Shown: positions 28,991 to 39,764 of the stretch, one piece after another
Layout of the letters: each line of letters starts with the position of its first letter
Position numbering within the stretch: position 1 is the stretch's first letter
NCBI RefSeq assembly: GCF_900009265.2
Contig: NZ_LR735002.1
Coordinates: forward strand, 76,632 to 140,631
Source: Planktothrix paucivesiculata PCC 9631
GTDB lineage: Bacteria > Cyanobacteriota > Cyanobacteriia > Cyanobacteriales > Microcoleaceae
Direction of reading: 5' to 3'
Length of the DNA: 64,000 nt
Translations under genes and position numbers: made by a program
The notes under the pieces: model-generated
Database searches by the model: none
Told to the model about the DNA's origin: nothing
What the model saw: the letters and a program-made list of their open reading frames with translations, nothing else

Positions 28991-31900
28991 ATGGATACTA
29001 CTGAATATCAAGCACTTAATATCTTAATTATCGATGATTCCCCGATTAACCTTAAATATTTGGGGAAACTTCTCAGTTTGCAAGGATATCAAGTTCAACT
29101 GGCAACTTCTGGGGAATTGGGCTTAAAGATGGCTTTAGATACCCTACCCAATTTAATCATATTGGATATTATGATGCCAGTTATGGACGGGTATGAGGTC
29201 TGTCAAAGGCTGAAAGCCGATGTTAGGACTCAGTATATTCCTGTGATCTTTGTGAGTGTGATTGAAGAAATCTCGGAAAAAGTCAAAGCCTTCCGAATGG
29301 GCGCGGCGGACTATATCACTAAACCGTTACAAAAAGATGAAGTTCTAGCCCGAATTCATCATCAACTCACGATCCAAGGTTTACACCATCAATTTAAACT
29401 TCAAAATCTCCAACTTCAAGCTGAAATTCAAACTCGTGAACAACTGGAAGAAAAATTTTCTAAGGTATTTTTAAATAGTCCGAATCCGATTAGTTTGAGA
29501 ACCTACAAAGAGGGATATTTTATAGACGTTAACCCCAGTTTTCTCAAGGTTTTTGGTTATCAAGAATCTGAAGTGTTGGGCAAACAAGCGACGGACTTAA
29601 ATTTGTGGGTCAATTCCGAAGACGAACAGGAGTTAAAACAACAAATTAAACTGGGAAACCCCATTCATAATCAGGTTGTCGAGCAACGAACTAAAACCGG
29701 AGAAATCAAACGATTATTATTGTCAGAAGAAATCATCTTTTTAGAAAAAAAAACCTATATTTTATCGATTATTAATGATATCAGCGAAAAAGAATTATCC
29801 CCAAAAGATAAAGAAAAAATTGCAGATGCCTTAATTAAAAGTGAAAAAAAATATCGAAATTTAGTTGAAACGTCTCAGGATATTATTTGGTCAGTAAATT
29901 TAGAGGGATATTATACTTTTGTGAGTCCGGCGGTGAAAACCATTATGGGATATGAACCCGAAGAAGTGATCGGCAAGCTATTTTCATATTTTGTTCCCCT
30001 GGATCAAGTTTCTGAGGTGCAGAAAATCTTTCAACCCATTTTAGCAGGTCAATCTTTAGTCAGAAATCATCTAATTAATATGTCCAAAGAGGGAAAATAC
30101 GTGCATCTGTTAGTGAATGCTTTTCCCCTGTATAGTTCCGAGGGAGATTTGATTGGAATTAGAGGCACAGCATCGGATATTACGGAACAAAAAACAACAG
30201 AAAGAGCGTTACAACTGATTGTAGAAGGAACCGCCGCCAAAACAGGTCAAGAATTCTTCCGTTCCTGTGTTTACTATTTAACTGAAGTCTTACAAGTCCG
30301 CTATGCTGGATTTTTTAAACTCTTAAAATCTTCCCCCTTAAAATTAGAAACCTTAGCCTTTTGGAATGGAGAAAACTGGCAGGAGCATTTAATGTATGAG
30401 CTATCAGGAAGACCTTGCGATCAGGTAATTAAAATGGCTCAACCCTGTCATTTTAGTGAAAATGTCCAGATTTTATTTCCCAATGACCTAGAGTTAAGGG
30501 AATTAAAAGCCCAAAGTTATTGGGGAATCCCTTTATTTGATTCGACTCGAGAGGTGATCGGCATATTAACAATTATCGATACCCAAAATAAAGAACTGAA
30601 TTTGAGTCAAGAATCCATTTTAAAAATTTTTGCAGATCGGGCGGGTGCGGAACTAGAACGCCAAATAGCGGAGGAATTGCTGAAATACCGATCGCGGGTG
30701 GATCATCTGCTCAGTCATATTTCTCGGCTATTTATTAATGATAAAATAGAAAATGCGATTCGTTTGACTCTGCAAGAAGTCGGTCAATTTCTTGACGCTG
30801 ATTGGGCTTTTATTTTTAATTTTCAGACTGAACCGATGCCTTGGAAAATTACAGCCCAATGGCAAACAACAGACCGACAAATTGAACATAACTATTGTCC
30901 GATTTTATCCGGTCAAACTCTCCCCAAGATTCATCAACACTTACAACTGAAAAAGACTGAAATTTTAGCGATTTCCGACCTCGATCAGTTTTTTGATTTA
31001 CTCCCCCAGGATCAAAGAACTCTCTGTCGCCTCAATTGTCGATCTCTGATTTTTATTCCCTTAATTAAAGGTAGAAAAACTAAGGGATTTATGGGAATCA
31101 TGAACTTTCATGCTGCCCAGGAATGGACAGTAGAAACCCAGAATTGGTTAAAACTCGTAGGAGAATTAATTGCCATTCGTCAAACCACCGAAGAAACCCA
31201 ACAGGCTTTAGAACGCAGCAAAACCCGCTATCAAAATTTAGCGGATAATATACCCGGGATGATTTATCAATTTGTCCTACATCCCGACGGTTCTATGAGT
31301 TTACCCTATGCCAGTTCAGGCTGTTGGGATTTATACGGGGTTTCTCCCGCCCAGGCGATGATTAATGTGCATCAATTATTTGAAAAAGTTCATCCTGAAG
31401 ATTTTCAAGGAGTGTTCAATTCCATCTGTGATTCGGCTGAAAGTTTAATGCCTTGGAGTTATACCTGGCGGATTATTAATCATGAAGGTCAGATCAAGTG
31501 GTTACAGGGAAATGCTCGTCCCGAAGCGATGGCGGATGGGAGCATTTTATGGGATGGTTTAATTATTGATATTACCCAAACCAAACAGGCAGAAATTCTC
31601 TTACGCGAAATAACCCGACGTCAACAAACCCAAGCTCGAATTATTGGTAGAATGCGTCAAACCTTGGATGCAGAGACGATTTTTTCCACGGCAACTCAAG
31701 AATTGCGTTATGAATTAAATAGTGATCGGGTGGGAATTTATCAGTTTAATTCCGATGGTCAAGGTCAATTTGTGGCGGAATCTTTGGCATCGGGTTGGGA
31801 ACCCTTAATCTATCAATCGATTCAAGACTTACACTTTGATCCGTCTAGTTTTGAACCGGAAAATTGTGTTTTATCGAGTTTAAATCAGGAAGATAAAATT

Positions 31901-33829
31901 CAAGATACCTACGTCCGAGATATTCAGGAAGGAGTTCATCGAGATGGTTTGAGTTATTTATGTATTTCTGATATTTACCAAGCGGGATTTCCCGATTGTT
32001 ATTTACATTTATTAGAACGGATGCAGGTTAAAGCCTATTTAATTGTGCCGATTTTTTGTCAAATGGTTTCACCTACAGTAGACGTTACACTCGAAAGTTC
32101 TACCTCGGTTCGGGCTAAGTTAAAATTATGGGGACTGTTGGCGGTCTATCAACATTCAAGTCCCCGTCAGTGGCAAGAATCAGAAATTAATTTAGTGGTA
32201 CAAATTGGCTCCCAATTAGGAGTGGCATTGCAACAAGTGGCTTTATTAACCCATACTCAACAACAATCGGAAGAACTGTCTCAAGCTAAGGAAGCTGCCG
32301 ATGCTGCGAACCGAGCTAAAAGTGAATTTTTAGCTAATATGAGTCATGAATTACGCACTCCTTTAAATGCAATTTTGGGATTTACACAACTGATGAACCT
32401 CGATTCGAGTCTGGGTTCGGAACAACAAGAACAGATCCGAATTATTCATCGGAGTGGTAAACATTTATTGGCTTTAATTAATGATATTCTGGAGATGTCT
32501 AAACTAGAAGCCGATCGGATTAGCCTAAGTCCGACTCGCTTTGATTTATTCCAAGGGTTAGATTATATTCGAGATTTACTCAGGACAAAAATTAAAACCA
32601 GGCAATTAGAATTTGAGTTAGAACGGGCTGAAAATCTACCCCAATGGATTATTACCGATGAAAATAAATTCCGACAAATTCTGTTGAATTGTTTGGGACA
32701 TTTGATGAGTTGGATAGAAGGAGGGAGGCTGCAAGTTAGAGTTAAACCCCTATTTCCTCCTCGGGAATCGTCAGGTTTGGAGTCCAATTCTTCTACCCAA
32801 AATATTCAACTTGAATTTGAAATTGAAACCACCCGATCAAATAGACAATCCTTAGAAATTCAAGATTTATTTAAGCCCTTTACATCGATTCAACGTAGTC
32901 TCACCTTGCACCATACAGAAAATTTAAGTTTACCCATTAGCCAACAATTTCTACACCTGATGGAAGGAACAATCATGATCGAACATTCCTCAAATCAGGG
33001 GATAAAATTAAAGTTAGTGATTCCGGTTCAACTCGCAGAAATTCAACCGCCCTACCCAGTATTTTCCTCGGAGAAAATTATCGGTCTATCCCCCAATCAA
33101 CTCAACTATCGCTTGTTGGTGGTTGAGGATCAAATTTCCTGGCGTTCCCATTTGACTGAATTTCTGGAACAGATGGGTTTTACAGTTAGGGAAGCGGAAA
33201 ATGGGGATCAGGCTTTAACCCTTTGGCGAGTGTGGAAACCCCACTTAATTCTGATCAAAATAGGGATGCCGATTTTGAAGGGTTATACTATTCAAAAAAT
33301 TCGTCAGGAAGAATTTGCGGATGAAAATCTTGGCGAGGGGTTAATCAAGTCGGAAGCTGAATTTGAGGGCATGAGCCCCCATCAAACCATTATTCTGGCG
33401 ATGATTCCATCGGGGTCGGAGAAGGATAAACTGTTGGCTTTATCGGCTGGTTGTGATGACTTTTTGTATACGCCTTTTCCAGAGGATGAACTTTTGAACA
33501 AAATAGGTGAATATTTAAAAGTACAGTATGAATACGCGGCCCCATTGTTATCTCAATCATCGGGATTCGGTGACTCATGCGATAGTGTTACTATGACTCA
33601 ACCTCTGGTTACTGCTACGGCTCTGGTAATGCCCCCGGAATGGGTGGAACAACTCTATCATGCGGCGGCTCAATGTAGCGATCGCTTATTACTCCAGTTG
33701 ATTAGTCAAATTCCTTCTGAACATGAAGCAACGGCTCAATATTTGAACCATTTAGTGGATAATTTCCGCTTTGATCAAGTGATGGAATGGGCGAAACAAC
33801 CTGAAGATTCTGCGAAAAATACACAATGA
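28991..33829 (+). CDS. Hybrid sensor protein REC-PAS-PAS-GAF-...-HisKA-REC, 1612 aa
   Basis: Domains: an intact receiver (LDIMMP near residue 58-62, Lys in TKPLQ), two PAS domains, GAF domains, another PAS ([15 protein letters not shown]), a phytochrome-type GAF ([20 protein letters not shown] near 905-930) and HisKA with His near 1118 (SHELRTPLN). The following ATP-binding domain lacks a recognisable N-box Asn run and G1/G2 Gly motifs. The last receiver reads LIKIGMP where the Asp nucleophile should be. So phosphoryl input may come from another kinase and the output may be structural. The stop overlaps ATG of the next gene (ATGA, 33826), so translation is coupled. Confidence 0.9.
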   Translation: MDTTEYQALNILIIDDSPINLKYLGKLLSLQGYQVQLATSGELGLKMALDTLPNLIILDIMMPVMDGYEVCQRLKADVRTQYIPVIFVSVIEEISEKVKAFRMGAADYITKPLQKDEVLARIHHQLTIQGLHHQFKLQNLQLQAEIQTREQLEEKFSKVFLNSPNPISLRTYKEGYFIDVNPSFLKVFGYQESEVLGKQATDLNLWVNSEDEQELKQQIKLGNPIHNQVVEQRTKTGEIKRLLLSEEIIFLEKKTYILSIINDISEKELSPKDKEKIADALIKSEKKYRNLVETSQDIIWSVNLEGYYTFVSPAVKTIMGYEPEEVIGKLFSYFVPLDQVSEVQKIFQPILAGQSLVRNHLINMSKEGKYVHLLVNAFPLYSSEGDLIGIRGTASDITEQKTTERALQLIVEGTAAKTGQEFFRSCVYYLTEVLQVRYAGFFKLLKSSPLKLETLAFWNGENWQEHLMYELSGRPCDQVIKMAQPCHFSENVQILFPNDLELRELKAQSYWGIPLFDSTREVIGILTIIDTQNKELNLSQESILKIFADRAGAELERQIAEELLKYRSRVDHLLSHISRLFINDKIENAIRLTLQEVGQFLDADWAFIFNFQTEPMPWKITAQWQTTDRQIEHNYCPILSGQTLPKIHQHLQLKKTEILAISDLDQFFDLLPQDQRTLCRLNCRSLIFIPLIKGRKTKGFMGIMNFHAAQEWTVETQNWLKLVGELIAIRQTTEETQQALERSKTRYQNLADNIPGMIYQFVLHPDGSMSLPYASSGCWDLYGVSPAQAMINVHQLFEKVHPEDFQGVFNSICDSAESLMPWSYTWRIINHEGQIKWLQGNARPEAMADGSILWDGLIIDITQTKQAEILLREITRRQQTQARIIGRMRQTLDAETIFSTATQELRYELNSDRVGIYQFNSDGQGQFVAESLASGWEPLIYQSIQDLHFDPSSFEPENCVLSSLNQEDKIQDTYVRDIQEGVHRDGLSYLCISDIYQAGFPDCYLHLLERMQVKAYLIVPIFCQMVSPTVDVTLESSTSVRAKLKLWGLLAVYQHSSPRQWQESEINLVVQIGSQLGVALQQVALLTHTQQQSEELSQAKEAADAANRAKSEFLANMSHELRTPLNAILGFTQLMNLDSSLGSEQQEQIRIIHRSGKHLLALINDILEMSKLEADRISLSPTRFDLFQGLDYIRDLLRTKIKTRQLEFELERAENLPQWIITDENKFRQILLNCLGHLMSWIEGGRLQVRVKPLFPPRESSGLESNSSTQNIQLEFEIETTRSNRQSLEIQDLFKPFTSIQRSLTLHHTENLSLPISQQFLHLMEGTIMIEHSSNQGIKLKLVIPVQLAEIQPPYPVFSSEKIIGLSPNQLNYRLLVVEDQISWRSHLTEFLEQMGFTVREAENGDQALTLWRVWKPHLILIKIGMPILKGYTIQKIRQEEFADENLGEGLIKSEAEFEGMSPHQTIILAMIPSGSEKDKLLALSAGCDDFLYTPFPEDELLNKIGEYLKVQYEYAAPLLSQSSGFGDSCDSVTMTQPLVTATALVMPPEWVEQLYHAAAQCSDRLLLQLISQIPSEHEATAQYLNHLVDNFRFDQVMEWAKQPEDSAKNTQ

Positions 33830-35616
33830 TTGAGAACCAACCTGATATTTCTAAAGGCAATATTCTGATTATCGACGATAATCCTGAAAATTTGCGCTTA
33901 TTATCCAGAATGTTGATCCGTCGAGGCTATGAAGTGCGTCAAGCTTTGAATGGAATAATTGCCTTGAGGGCGATTGAAATTCAACGACCTGATATTGTTT
34001 TATTAGATATTATGATGCCTCAGATGGATGGGTATGAGGTGTGTAAACAGATTAAAAAAAATCCTGAAACCGCAGATATTCCGGTGATTTTTTTAAGTGC
34101 TTTGGACGAAGTTCAAAATAAAATTAAGGGCTTTGCAGCCGGGGGATCGGATTATATTACTAAACCGTTTCAATTTGATGAGGTTTTAGTCCGGGTTCAA
34201 AATCAACTATCGTTACAATTTGCTCGACAAAGAATTGTAAAATTGAACATGGAATTGGAACAAACGGTGAAAGAACGTACCCAAGAACTGGAAGATGTTC
34301 ATGCTCAATTACTGAAAAAAGCTCTCTATGATGAGTTGACAAACCTCCCCAATCGGTTGTTATTTATTCAACATTTGGAATCGACTATTAACCAGTTAGA
34401 AGATCATCCTAAACATCAGTTTGCGGTGTTGTTTTTGGATTGCGATCGGTTTAAAGTGATTAATGATTCCTTGGGGCATTCCGTCGGTGATCAATTATTA
34501 GTTTCCATTGCCCAACGGTTACAATCTACCGTATCTAATATTGATATTTTATCCCGATTTGGCGGAGATGAATTTGCGATTTTATTAAGGGATTTAACTA
34601 AGCCGGAAATTGCGATTCAAACGGCGGAGAAAATTATTAATATCTTGGCTGAACCCTTTTCTATTCTCTCCTATCCGATTTATATTAATGCCAGTATTGG
34701 GGTGGCCTATAGTCAACCGGACTATACCCGACCGGAACAAATTTTACGCGACGTGGATACGGCCATGTATCGGGCAAAATCCCGAGGCATTTCCTGTTAT
34801 CAAGTTTTTGATCCCACTATGTATAAAAATGCTTTATCTTTTTTACAGCTTGATGCGGATTTACGCACGGCTATTAAAGAACAACAACTGGGGGTGAATT
34901 ATCAGCCTATTATTGCTTTAAAAACTGGAAAAATTGTGGGATTTGAAGCCTTAGTTTGTTGGGAACATCCCCAACGGGGTTTAATCTCTCCTAATGAGTT
35001 TATTCCCGTCGCTGAAGAAACGGGTTTAATTACGGAAATTGGTAACTGGGTTTTACGACAAGCGGGGGAACAAATCTATCGTTGGCAACAACAATTTCAG
35101 GAGATTCCCTTAACTATTAGTATTAATCTCACCCCTCGACAATTTAGCCAAAATAACTTAATTGCTCAACTGGATGAAATTGTTGAACAAACCCATCTGA
35201 ATTATAACTGTTTAAAATTGGAAATCAAAGAAAGTGCCATTATGAATAATGTTAAAACCGCACAAATTATATTAAATCAGTTACGACAACGGGAAATTCA
35301 ACTCAGTTTAGATGATTTTGGCACGGGTTATTCTTCCTTGAGTTATCTGCATTCATTCCCCGTTGATACGTTAAAAATTGACCATTCTTTTATTCGGGAA
35401 TTGGATGAAAATCCTCAGCAATTTGGCTTGGTTCCCGTGATTATTAATATTGCTCAAAAAATGGGGATGAATGTGATTGCAGAAGGCATAGAAACCGCCC
35501 AACAATTAAAAAAATTAAGACAGTTAAATTGTGATTTTGGCCAGGGGTATTTCTTCTCAACCCCACTCAACCCCGAACAAGCCGTTAAGCTACTCCTATC
35601 ATCGCCCCAATGGTAA
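33826..35616 (+). CDS. REC-GGDEF-EAL protein (c-di-GMP turnover)
   Basis: 596 aa. An intact receiver (VLLDIMMP, Asp near residue 60; Lys in TKPFQF), a coiled linker, a diguanylate cyclase domain with GGDEF intact ([10 protein letters not shown] near 245-255) and a phosphodiesterase domain with EAL ([11 protein letters not shown]), [26 protein letters not shown] and AEGIET. All catalytic motifs are present, so both making and degrading c-di-GMP are possible, with one domain perhaps allosteric. It overlaps the upstream hybrid sensor by 4 bases, and the two should form a signalling pair: the sensor phosphorylates or binds this receiver (inference). Confidence 0.93.
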   Translation: MIENQPDISKGNILIIDDNPENLRLLSRMLIRRGYEVRQALNGIIALRAIEIQRPDIVLLDIMMPQMDGYEVCKQIKKNPETADIPVIFLSALDEVQNKIKGFAAGGSDYITKPFQFDEVLVRVQNQLSLQFARQRIVKLNMELEQTVKERTQELEDVHAQLLKKALYDELTNLPNRLLFIQHLESTINQLEDHPKHQFAVLFLDCDRFKVINDSLGHSVGDQLLVSIAQRLQSTVSNIDILSRFGGDEFAILLRDLTKPEIAIQTAEKIINILAEPFSILSYPIYINASIGVAYSQPDYTRPEQILRDVDTAMYRAKSRGISCYQVFDPTMYKNALSFLQLDADLRTAIKEQQLGVNYQPIIALKTGKIVGFEALVCWEHPQRGLISPNEFIPVAEETGLITEIGNWVLRQAGEQIYRWQQQFQEIPLTISINLTPRQFSQNNLIAQLDEIVEQTHLNYNCLKLEIKESAIMNNVKTAQIILNQLRQREIQLSLDDFGTGYSSLSYLHSFPVDTLKIDHSFIRELDENPQQFGLVPVIINIAQKMGMNVIAEGIETAQQLKKLRQLNCDFGQGYFFSTPLNPEQAVKLLLSSPQW

Positions 35617-35743
35617 TCAGTTCCTTGATCAGATTTTCGATTACCCATTCCCTTGTCTGGATAAATAACTGGTAGGGGCCAGTTCTTTTACATCTTTGTT
35701 AATCACCGCGCATCTTGATCAACCCGCCCCTATAACTGATGAC

Positions 35744-36103
35744 TTAACGGGTGATATCAATTTTGATTTTGCCACTAAAATCAGGAATGGGGGGGGCGGG
35801 TTTGGTTAACTGCACCCGGACTTTTTCAACTAAGGGTTGTTGTAATAGGGTATCGGTAATTTCCGTAGCCAATCGTTCTAAGAGGGCAAATTTGCTGGTT
35901 TTAATCACGTTCTCAACGGTTTTGATGGTCTGGCGGTAGTCCAGGGTATCGGCGATCGCATCACTACTACCCACGGGTCTTAGATCTAACCATAGGGTGA
36001 TCTCGGCTTCAAACCATTGTCCCAAAACCTGTTCTTCGGGTAAATATCCGGTATAACCGTAGCTGCGAATCCCTGAAATGTGGATTGAGTCCATAATTCC
36101 CAA
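35744..36103 (-). CDS. folB: Dihydroneopterin aldolase
   Basis: 119 aa, the usual length. MDSIHISGIRSYGYTGYLPEE and VLGQWFEAEITLWLDL, then LLERLATEITD (catalytic Lys is replaced by the family-typical region) and VRVQLTKPAPPIPDFSG match FolB. It cleaves 7,8-dihydroneopterin to 6-hydroxymethyl-dihydropterin and glycolaldehyde in folate synthesis, as a cytoplasmic oligomer. It is followed on its upstream side by tRNA-Arg on the other strand. Confidence 0.9.
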   Translation of the reverse strand: MGIMDSIHISGIRSYGYTGYLPEEQVLGQWFEAEITLWLDLRPVGSSDAIADTLDYRQTIKTVENVIKTSKFALLERLATEITDTLLQQPLVEKVRVQLTKPAPPIPDFSGKIKIDITR

Positions 36104-36149
36104 AATAAAATGATATTTTCTCCAGAATATGCTATATTAATAAAAGTTT

Positions 36150-36222
36150 GGGTATGTAGCTCAGTGGATAGAGCATCAGGTTCCGGTCCTGAGGGTCGGG
36201 GGTTCGAGTCCCTCCATACTCG
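36150..36222 (+). tRNA. tRNA-Arg(CCG)
   Basis: Acceptor GGGTATG pairs with CATACTC (one G-U); the anticodon stem TCAGG/CCTGA encloses TTCCGGT with anticodon CCG; the T-loop is GGTTCGAGTCC. The 3' end of this gene is the attachment site of the element that follows, and the tRNA remains complete. Confidence 0.95.
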
Positions 36223-36239
36223 TTACAAGGAAAGTGTTA
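36200..36239 (+). repeat. attL, 40-bp direct repeat (tRNA side)
   Basis: Identical over 40 bases to 47547-47586. It starts GGGTTCGAGTCCCTCC within the tRNA T-arm and ends AAGGAAAGTGTTA beyond the tRNA. The bases just outside differ (G at 36199, A at 47546), so the borders are sharp. Confidence 0.92.
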
Positions 36240-36304
36240 GAACGTATATATAAAGGTAGTTGTAACCTTTAGTATTCAGTTAAGACTTAGCACTTGATCC
36301 CAAA

Positions 36305-36324
36305 TCACTCAATAATCACTCAAT
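36305..36324 (+). promoter_or_regulatory. Candidate arm-type integrase sites, left end
   Basis: TCACTCAAT occurs twice, at 36305-36313 and 36316-36324, spaced 11 bases, one helix turn. The same nonamer occurs twice at the right end, in inverted orientation (47468-47476 and 47498-47506), as expected for arm binding of a tyrosine integrase. Confidence 0.6.
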
Positions 36325-36547
36325 ACCCTATTAGTCTAACGGGTTGAATGAGTAATAACACTATTCGGTTATATAGATAATTGTTATAGGTTTGAGAGCG
36401 ATCGCTAAAGTAAAACTTATGACCCGTAAATAGGTGGTATTAGTGGAAGGATTAGCTTATTCTCTCCAATCCAGAGACTTAGATATTTACTTCCCTAAGT
36501 ACATACAATGGGATGTAAGTAAAACTTTTTTAGGAACGGTAAAAATT

Positions 36548-36766
36548 ATGAGTAAGCTAGACAACTTAGAGAAGGGTAGGGTTAAACGGTATATAGGATC
36601 GGATGAGAAGGTAAAGACTACCCTGTCATTATCACGCTCTACAAGGGACTACTTGAATCAGTACGGTAATGGTATGAGTGAAACGATAGAGTACCTAGTA
36701 TGGTTACACAGTAAAGGAAAAGCAGGTTTAGTAACACAGAAATTTGAGATGTTAAAGATTAGGTAA
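36548..36766 (+). CDS. Ribbon-helix-helix-like DNA-binding protein
   Basis: 72 aa from ATG 36548, preceded by AGGAAC; a longer frame starting at 36434 lacks a ribosome site. The segment KVKTTLSLSRSTRDYLNQYG reads as one beta strand followed by helices, with a NGMSETIEYLVWLHSKG second helix, the pattern of MetJ/Arc-type regulators. Small, basic (KGRVKR). It is the first gene inside the left end, so it may regulate excision or copy control (inference). Confidence 0.55.
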   Translation: MSKLDNLEKGRVKRYIGSDEKVKTTLSLSRSTRDYLNQYGNGMSETIEYLVWLHSKGKAGLVTQKFEMLKIR

Positions 36767-36774
36767 TAATAGAA

Positions 36775-36816
36775 TCTACATTGTAGATTTTACAATGTAG
36801 ATTACAAAGTAGAAGT
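36775..36816. repeat. Palindrome and first copy of an element-specific repeat
   Basis: TCTACATTGTA and TACAATGTAGA form a perfect 11-bp stem with a GATTT loop directly after the 36548-36766 gene. The part 36788-36816 is repeated with few changes at 41884-41912, also directly after a gene. It may serve as a terminator or protein-binding site. Confidence 0.6.
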
Positions 36817-36834
36817 AGCAGTTAACCATTAAAA

Positions 36835-37896
36835 TTATACGAATTTATAAACTACATAGTCTTCTAAGATATCTCTAATTTCATCGGTAAACCCTTCAAA
36901 AAACTGTTCGATAAAATTCCCGATCTGACTACCATAATTTTTTTTGATATCTTCAAATTTGTTTTCCACCCATGTACTGACACGCCAGTCCTTGACTTCT
37001 GACTCTTTTGTGAGTGTGTTTTCTTCATCTCCCCATTCTTTAGCGAAAGCAGCAATTTTAGGGTAATTTTTCTCGATATCGGGAGTCTTTAATATAAAGT
37101 CTCTAAATGCAGTCCGACCGCGCATAAACGCGAACAAGAAACCGACTCTCTGACTAACAACTACACCCTGATATGCAAACGCACTAACACCGCTTAATAA
37201 ATCCTCTCTCTTATCTTCTGCAAATTCAGAATAAGTAATAGCAAGTCCTCTAATATCTACCTCTATTTTCGGCGGTTCTAAACTACCGAGTAATAATAAT
37301 CGAGCGAAACTACTACCTAAAAAGTCGCCCGCTTGTCCATATAACCCATCGATCAACCCCTTGATTTGTTTCCAGATCTGACTATCCGGTATATCCCAGT
37401 TAAAATCATATAAAAAGTCTGTCTGATTCAAGATTAAACCGAGTGCCGATCCTAAACCGTTTTTAGCAGCGATAAACCCAGCGCCGCCAACAATAGCGGT
37501 GATAGATATGTCTTGTACAAGGCTTTGAGCTTGACTACCTTTTGATCCTATGAAGTTTACCAAAGCGGTGATCGGTTGAAACAGGCTACCTGCTACACCT
37601 CCGACAATAGCACCGCCTATTGCTCCTATCGGCCCGCCTATAGCGCCCAGTCCCGCGCCTATTGTTGCAGATGTAGCTATATTTAATAAAAACCCTTTTA
37701 ATTTATCCCAAAAACCTTTGGGAGAGTTTAACTGTTGCCCTAAAGTAGATATAAAATCACTCTTTCCTTGGAACCAATTTGGATCGGGTGCTATATCCTT
37801 TGTTGACCATGCCTCCGATAACGTTTCTAAAAAAACGCTTGTTACGTCTTTATCGTTTGACGCTTCAAATTCATAAGATTGTGTACTTGTAACCAT
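36835..37896 (-). CDS. Unknown 353-aa protein with a glycine-zipper membrane segment
   Basis: Residues about 70-105 read TIGAGLGAIGGPIGAIGGAI followed by VGGVAGSLF, a long glycine-zipper pattern found in membrane-inserting or self-assembling proteins. There is a second hydrophobic stretch near 125-150. The rest is soluble and acidic, with a C-terminal amphipathic end. No signal peptide. I do not recognise a family. It is the only large minus-strand gene of the left half, divergent from 38046, with operator-like DNA between them. Possible roles are a membrane-active exclusion or defence protein (speculative). Confidence 0.65.
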   Translation of the reverse strand: MVTSTQSYEFEASNDKDVTSVFLETLSEAWSTKDIAPDPNWFQGKSDFISTLGQQLNSPKGFWDKLKGFLLNIATSATIGAGLGAIGGPIGAIGGAIVGGVAGSLFQPITALVNFIGSKGSQAQSLVQDISITAIVGGAGFIAAKNGLGSALGLILNQTDFLYDFNWDIPDSQIWKQIKGLIDGLYGQAGDFLGSSFARLLLLGSLEPPKIEVDIRGLAITYSEFAEDKREDLLSGVSAFAYQGVVVSQRVGFLFAFMRGRTAFRDFILKTPDIEKNYPKIAAFAKEWGDEENTLTKESEVKDWRVSTWVENKFEDIKKNYGSQIGNFIEQFFEGFTDEIRDILEDYVVYKFV

Positions 37897-37993
37897 AATA
37901 ATTTAATTGTTTTTGCTGTGCGTTCTAATCCGATTATAATACAAGCTCATCCAGAAAAGGCACAGGCTACTAAAATAAAAAAGCGATCCTATT

Positions 37994-38010
37994 GAATCAG
38001 TGTTACACTG
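37994..38010. promoter_or_regulatory. Operator-like palindrome in the divergent promoter region
   Basis: GAATCAGTGTTACACTG contains the palindrome CAGTGTTACACTG (37998-38010). The 11-mer GAATCAGTGTT recurs at 47522-47532 and, inverted, at 41359-41369, and GGTGTTACACTG at 46032-46043. Confidence 0.55.
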
Positions 38011-38235
38011 ATATTAGCAAACAGTAGTAAACACTGAAAAAAGTCATGCCTAACTACAATCCGAATACTGAAGGATTAAGTCAACCAAAATGGGTTAATA
38101 AACCCGTGAAAATTTACCGTTTACCTGAACCCATAGCAGATGACGTACTAGCCTATGCTCATCTACTGGACAAGGGTGATGTTGCTCCTATTGTCATCAT
38201 CCTGAACCATGCACTAGGTTTACCTGCTAACAAAG

Positions 38236-39660
38236 CAGGGGGTTTTCATTTTCCCAAATGCGATCGCTATCTTCAAAAAAAATTATCAATTTTTCCGATC
38301 AAATTCTCTCTAATTTTCATCAGATAAGTGGGAAATATTAAGAATGAACAATTTTCATATTTATTAACAGCAAAAGATAGCCATTGTCTTGATTAATAAG
38401 ACTTTATGACTATTTATTATTAAATATTTTGAATGTTTTTTTAGAAAAATAGTTTTAAAAACTTAATTAATTCAGGCGATCGCTAAAATCTTTTCCCAAT
38501 TATTTCCCAACCATGACTGTCCCTCTTTTATTGAGCTAAAACCCAAACTTCTGTATATATTCAAAATTAATGTTACTAATAACGAGAATTTTCCGGCTAC
38601 GTCTATGCCTTTTATTCTTGATTTATCTTCATTAAAATTCACATCTTTGACCCAATGTACTTGATTTTCAATTAACCAATGTGCTTTAATTTTTTCTGCA
38701 AATGTTTTCGCACTTAATTTCTGACTACTAATATAATATAAAGTCTCATTATATTCTTGATCACCCCGAAAACCCGTTCTTTCTACCTGAATAAAACTTT
38801 GAAGATGAGGATAATTTTTATGGTTGACATTTTGGCTATCAAATACTGATACTTTTCTGCTAATATTTCGCCCATGACTGACATCTTTTTCTTCATATAC
38901 CGTTAAAGGTTTTTCGATTTCTGCTAAAATCTTGATCCGATTGTGCAATTTAATTTGATTCCCTTTTACCGTAATTAAATAATTATTTTTGCTCTCAATT
39001 ATTGCCTGAGTTGTTTCCTTACTACAATGGAGAGCATCGAGGGTAAATACTTTATTTAATAACCCGCATTTTTCTATCATAGACAGAACTTTAGCGTTTT
39101 CAGAACTTTGTTTACTTTCAAAACTTTCCGATTTAATTACTAACTTTGTTTCTTGACTAAACCAAGATACCATAATTAACATATTTTGTTTCTGATTTTC
39201 ATAGTTAGTCAGGGTGTTTTTTAAAGATTTTCCATCGATCGCAATCCAATCAACGCCTTCTTGTTGCCAATAATATTCCTGGACTATTGACTGAAAAACC
39301 AACTGAATTTCTATTGAATTTATTCCGAGCATTACTCGTCTTATGGTACTATAAGACGGCAATTTTTTAGTGTTAGTTTCTAATAATTTAATTAGCTTAT
39401 TTTCTTCATTTTTTCTAAAATTATCTATTTGCTTATAAGTAACATTGCCAGTTAGCAGTGCTAAAACAATGATAGTCAACACTACCCATAATTCATGTCT
39501 TTTACCACGATTTTTCCGAAAATCCTTGACTAACTTCAGTTGTTCGATTATACTGTTTAACATAGTTTTTTAAAATCAAATAAAAGTGATCTTTCTTTGA
39601 TTTTACCAAAAAAAGATCACTTTTATTTTCTTTTTTACCCCCGACAATGAAAACACCCTG
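38236..39660 (-). mobile_element. ISAs1-family insertion sequence (1425 bp) with 9-bp target duplication
   Basis: The ends are CAGGGGGTTTTCATT (left) and, on the other strand, CAGGGTGTTTTCATT (right). CTAACAAAG flanks both sides (38227-38235 and 39661-39669). Same architecture as the element at 8289-9711, but a different, diverged member of the family. Confidence 0.93.
38472..39563 (-). CDS. ISAs1-family transposase
   Basis: 363 aa: MLNSIIEQLKLVKDFRKNRG, AIDGKSLKNTL, FTLDALHCSKE, and HWLIENQVHWVKDVNFNED. Full length with no internal stop. It shares order and spacing of motifs with the transposase at 8525-9616. Confidence 0.92.
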   Translation of the reverse strand: MLNSIIEQLKLVKDFRKNRGKRHELWVVLTIIVLALLTGNVTYKQIDNFRKNEENKLIKLLETNTKKLPSYSTIRRVMLGINSIEIQLVFQSIVQEYYWQQEGVDWIAIDGKSLKNTLTNYENQKQNMLIMVSWFSQETKLVIKSESFESKQSSENAKVLSMIEKCGLLNKVFTLDALHCSKETTQAIIESKNNYLITVKGNQIKLHNRIKILAEIEKPLTVYEEKDVSHGRNISRKVSVFDSQNVNHKNYPHLQSFIQVERTGFRGDQEYNETLYYISSQKLSAKTFAEKIKAHWLIENQVHWVKDVNFNEDKSRIKGIDVAGKFSLLVTLILNIYRSLGFSSIKEGQSWLGNNWEKILAIA

Positions 39661-39764
39661 CTAACAAAGGGGGCGCGATTAAAACAGATATCAAAAAAGT
39701 GTTAGAGATACTAGAGAAGTCTAACCGTTAATTTTTCCCTTATATTTAGTCAAAAGCAGGTATA

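Larger units (their letters stand above)
38046..39731 (+). pseudogene. Small unknown gene (83 aa when intact) split by an ISAs1 element
   Basis: The left part 38046-38235 reads MPNYNPNTEGLSQPKWVNKP to NHALGLPANK. Removing the insertion and one copy of the 9-bp duplication joins it in frame to 39670-39731: GGAIKTDIKKVLEILEKSNR and stop. That the frame continues shows the insertion is recent. The present frame runs into the insertion sequence and stops at 38327, giving a foreign tail. The function is unknown; the restored protein looks like a small helical DNA-associated protein. Confidence 0.8.

Noticed and set aside
36434-36547. Longer form of the RHH-like protein
   Set aside because: No ribosome site at 36434 and the extra residues do not fit the small regulator; ATG 36548 follows AGGAAC.
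38236-38327. C-terminal tail of the 38046 frame
   Set aside because: It is read from the end of the inserted ISAs1 element.
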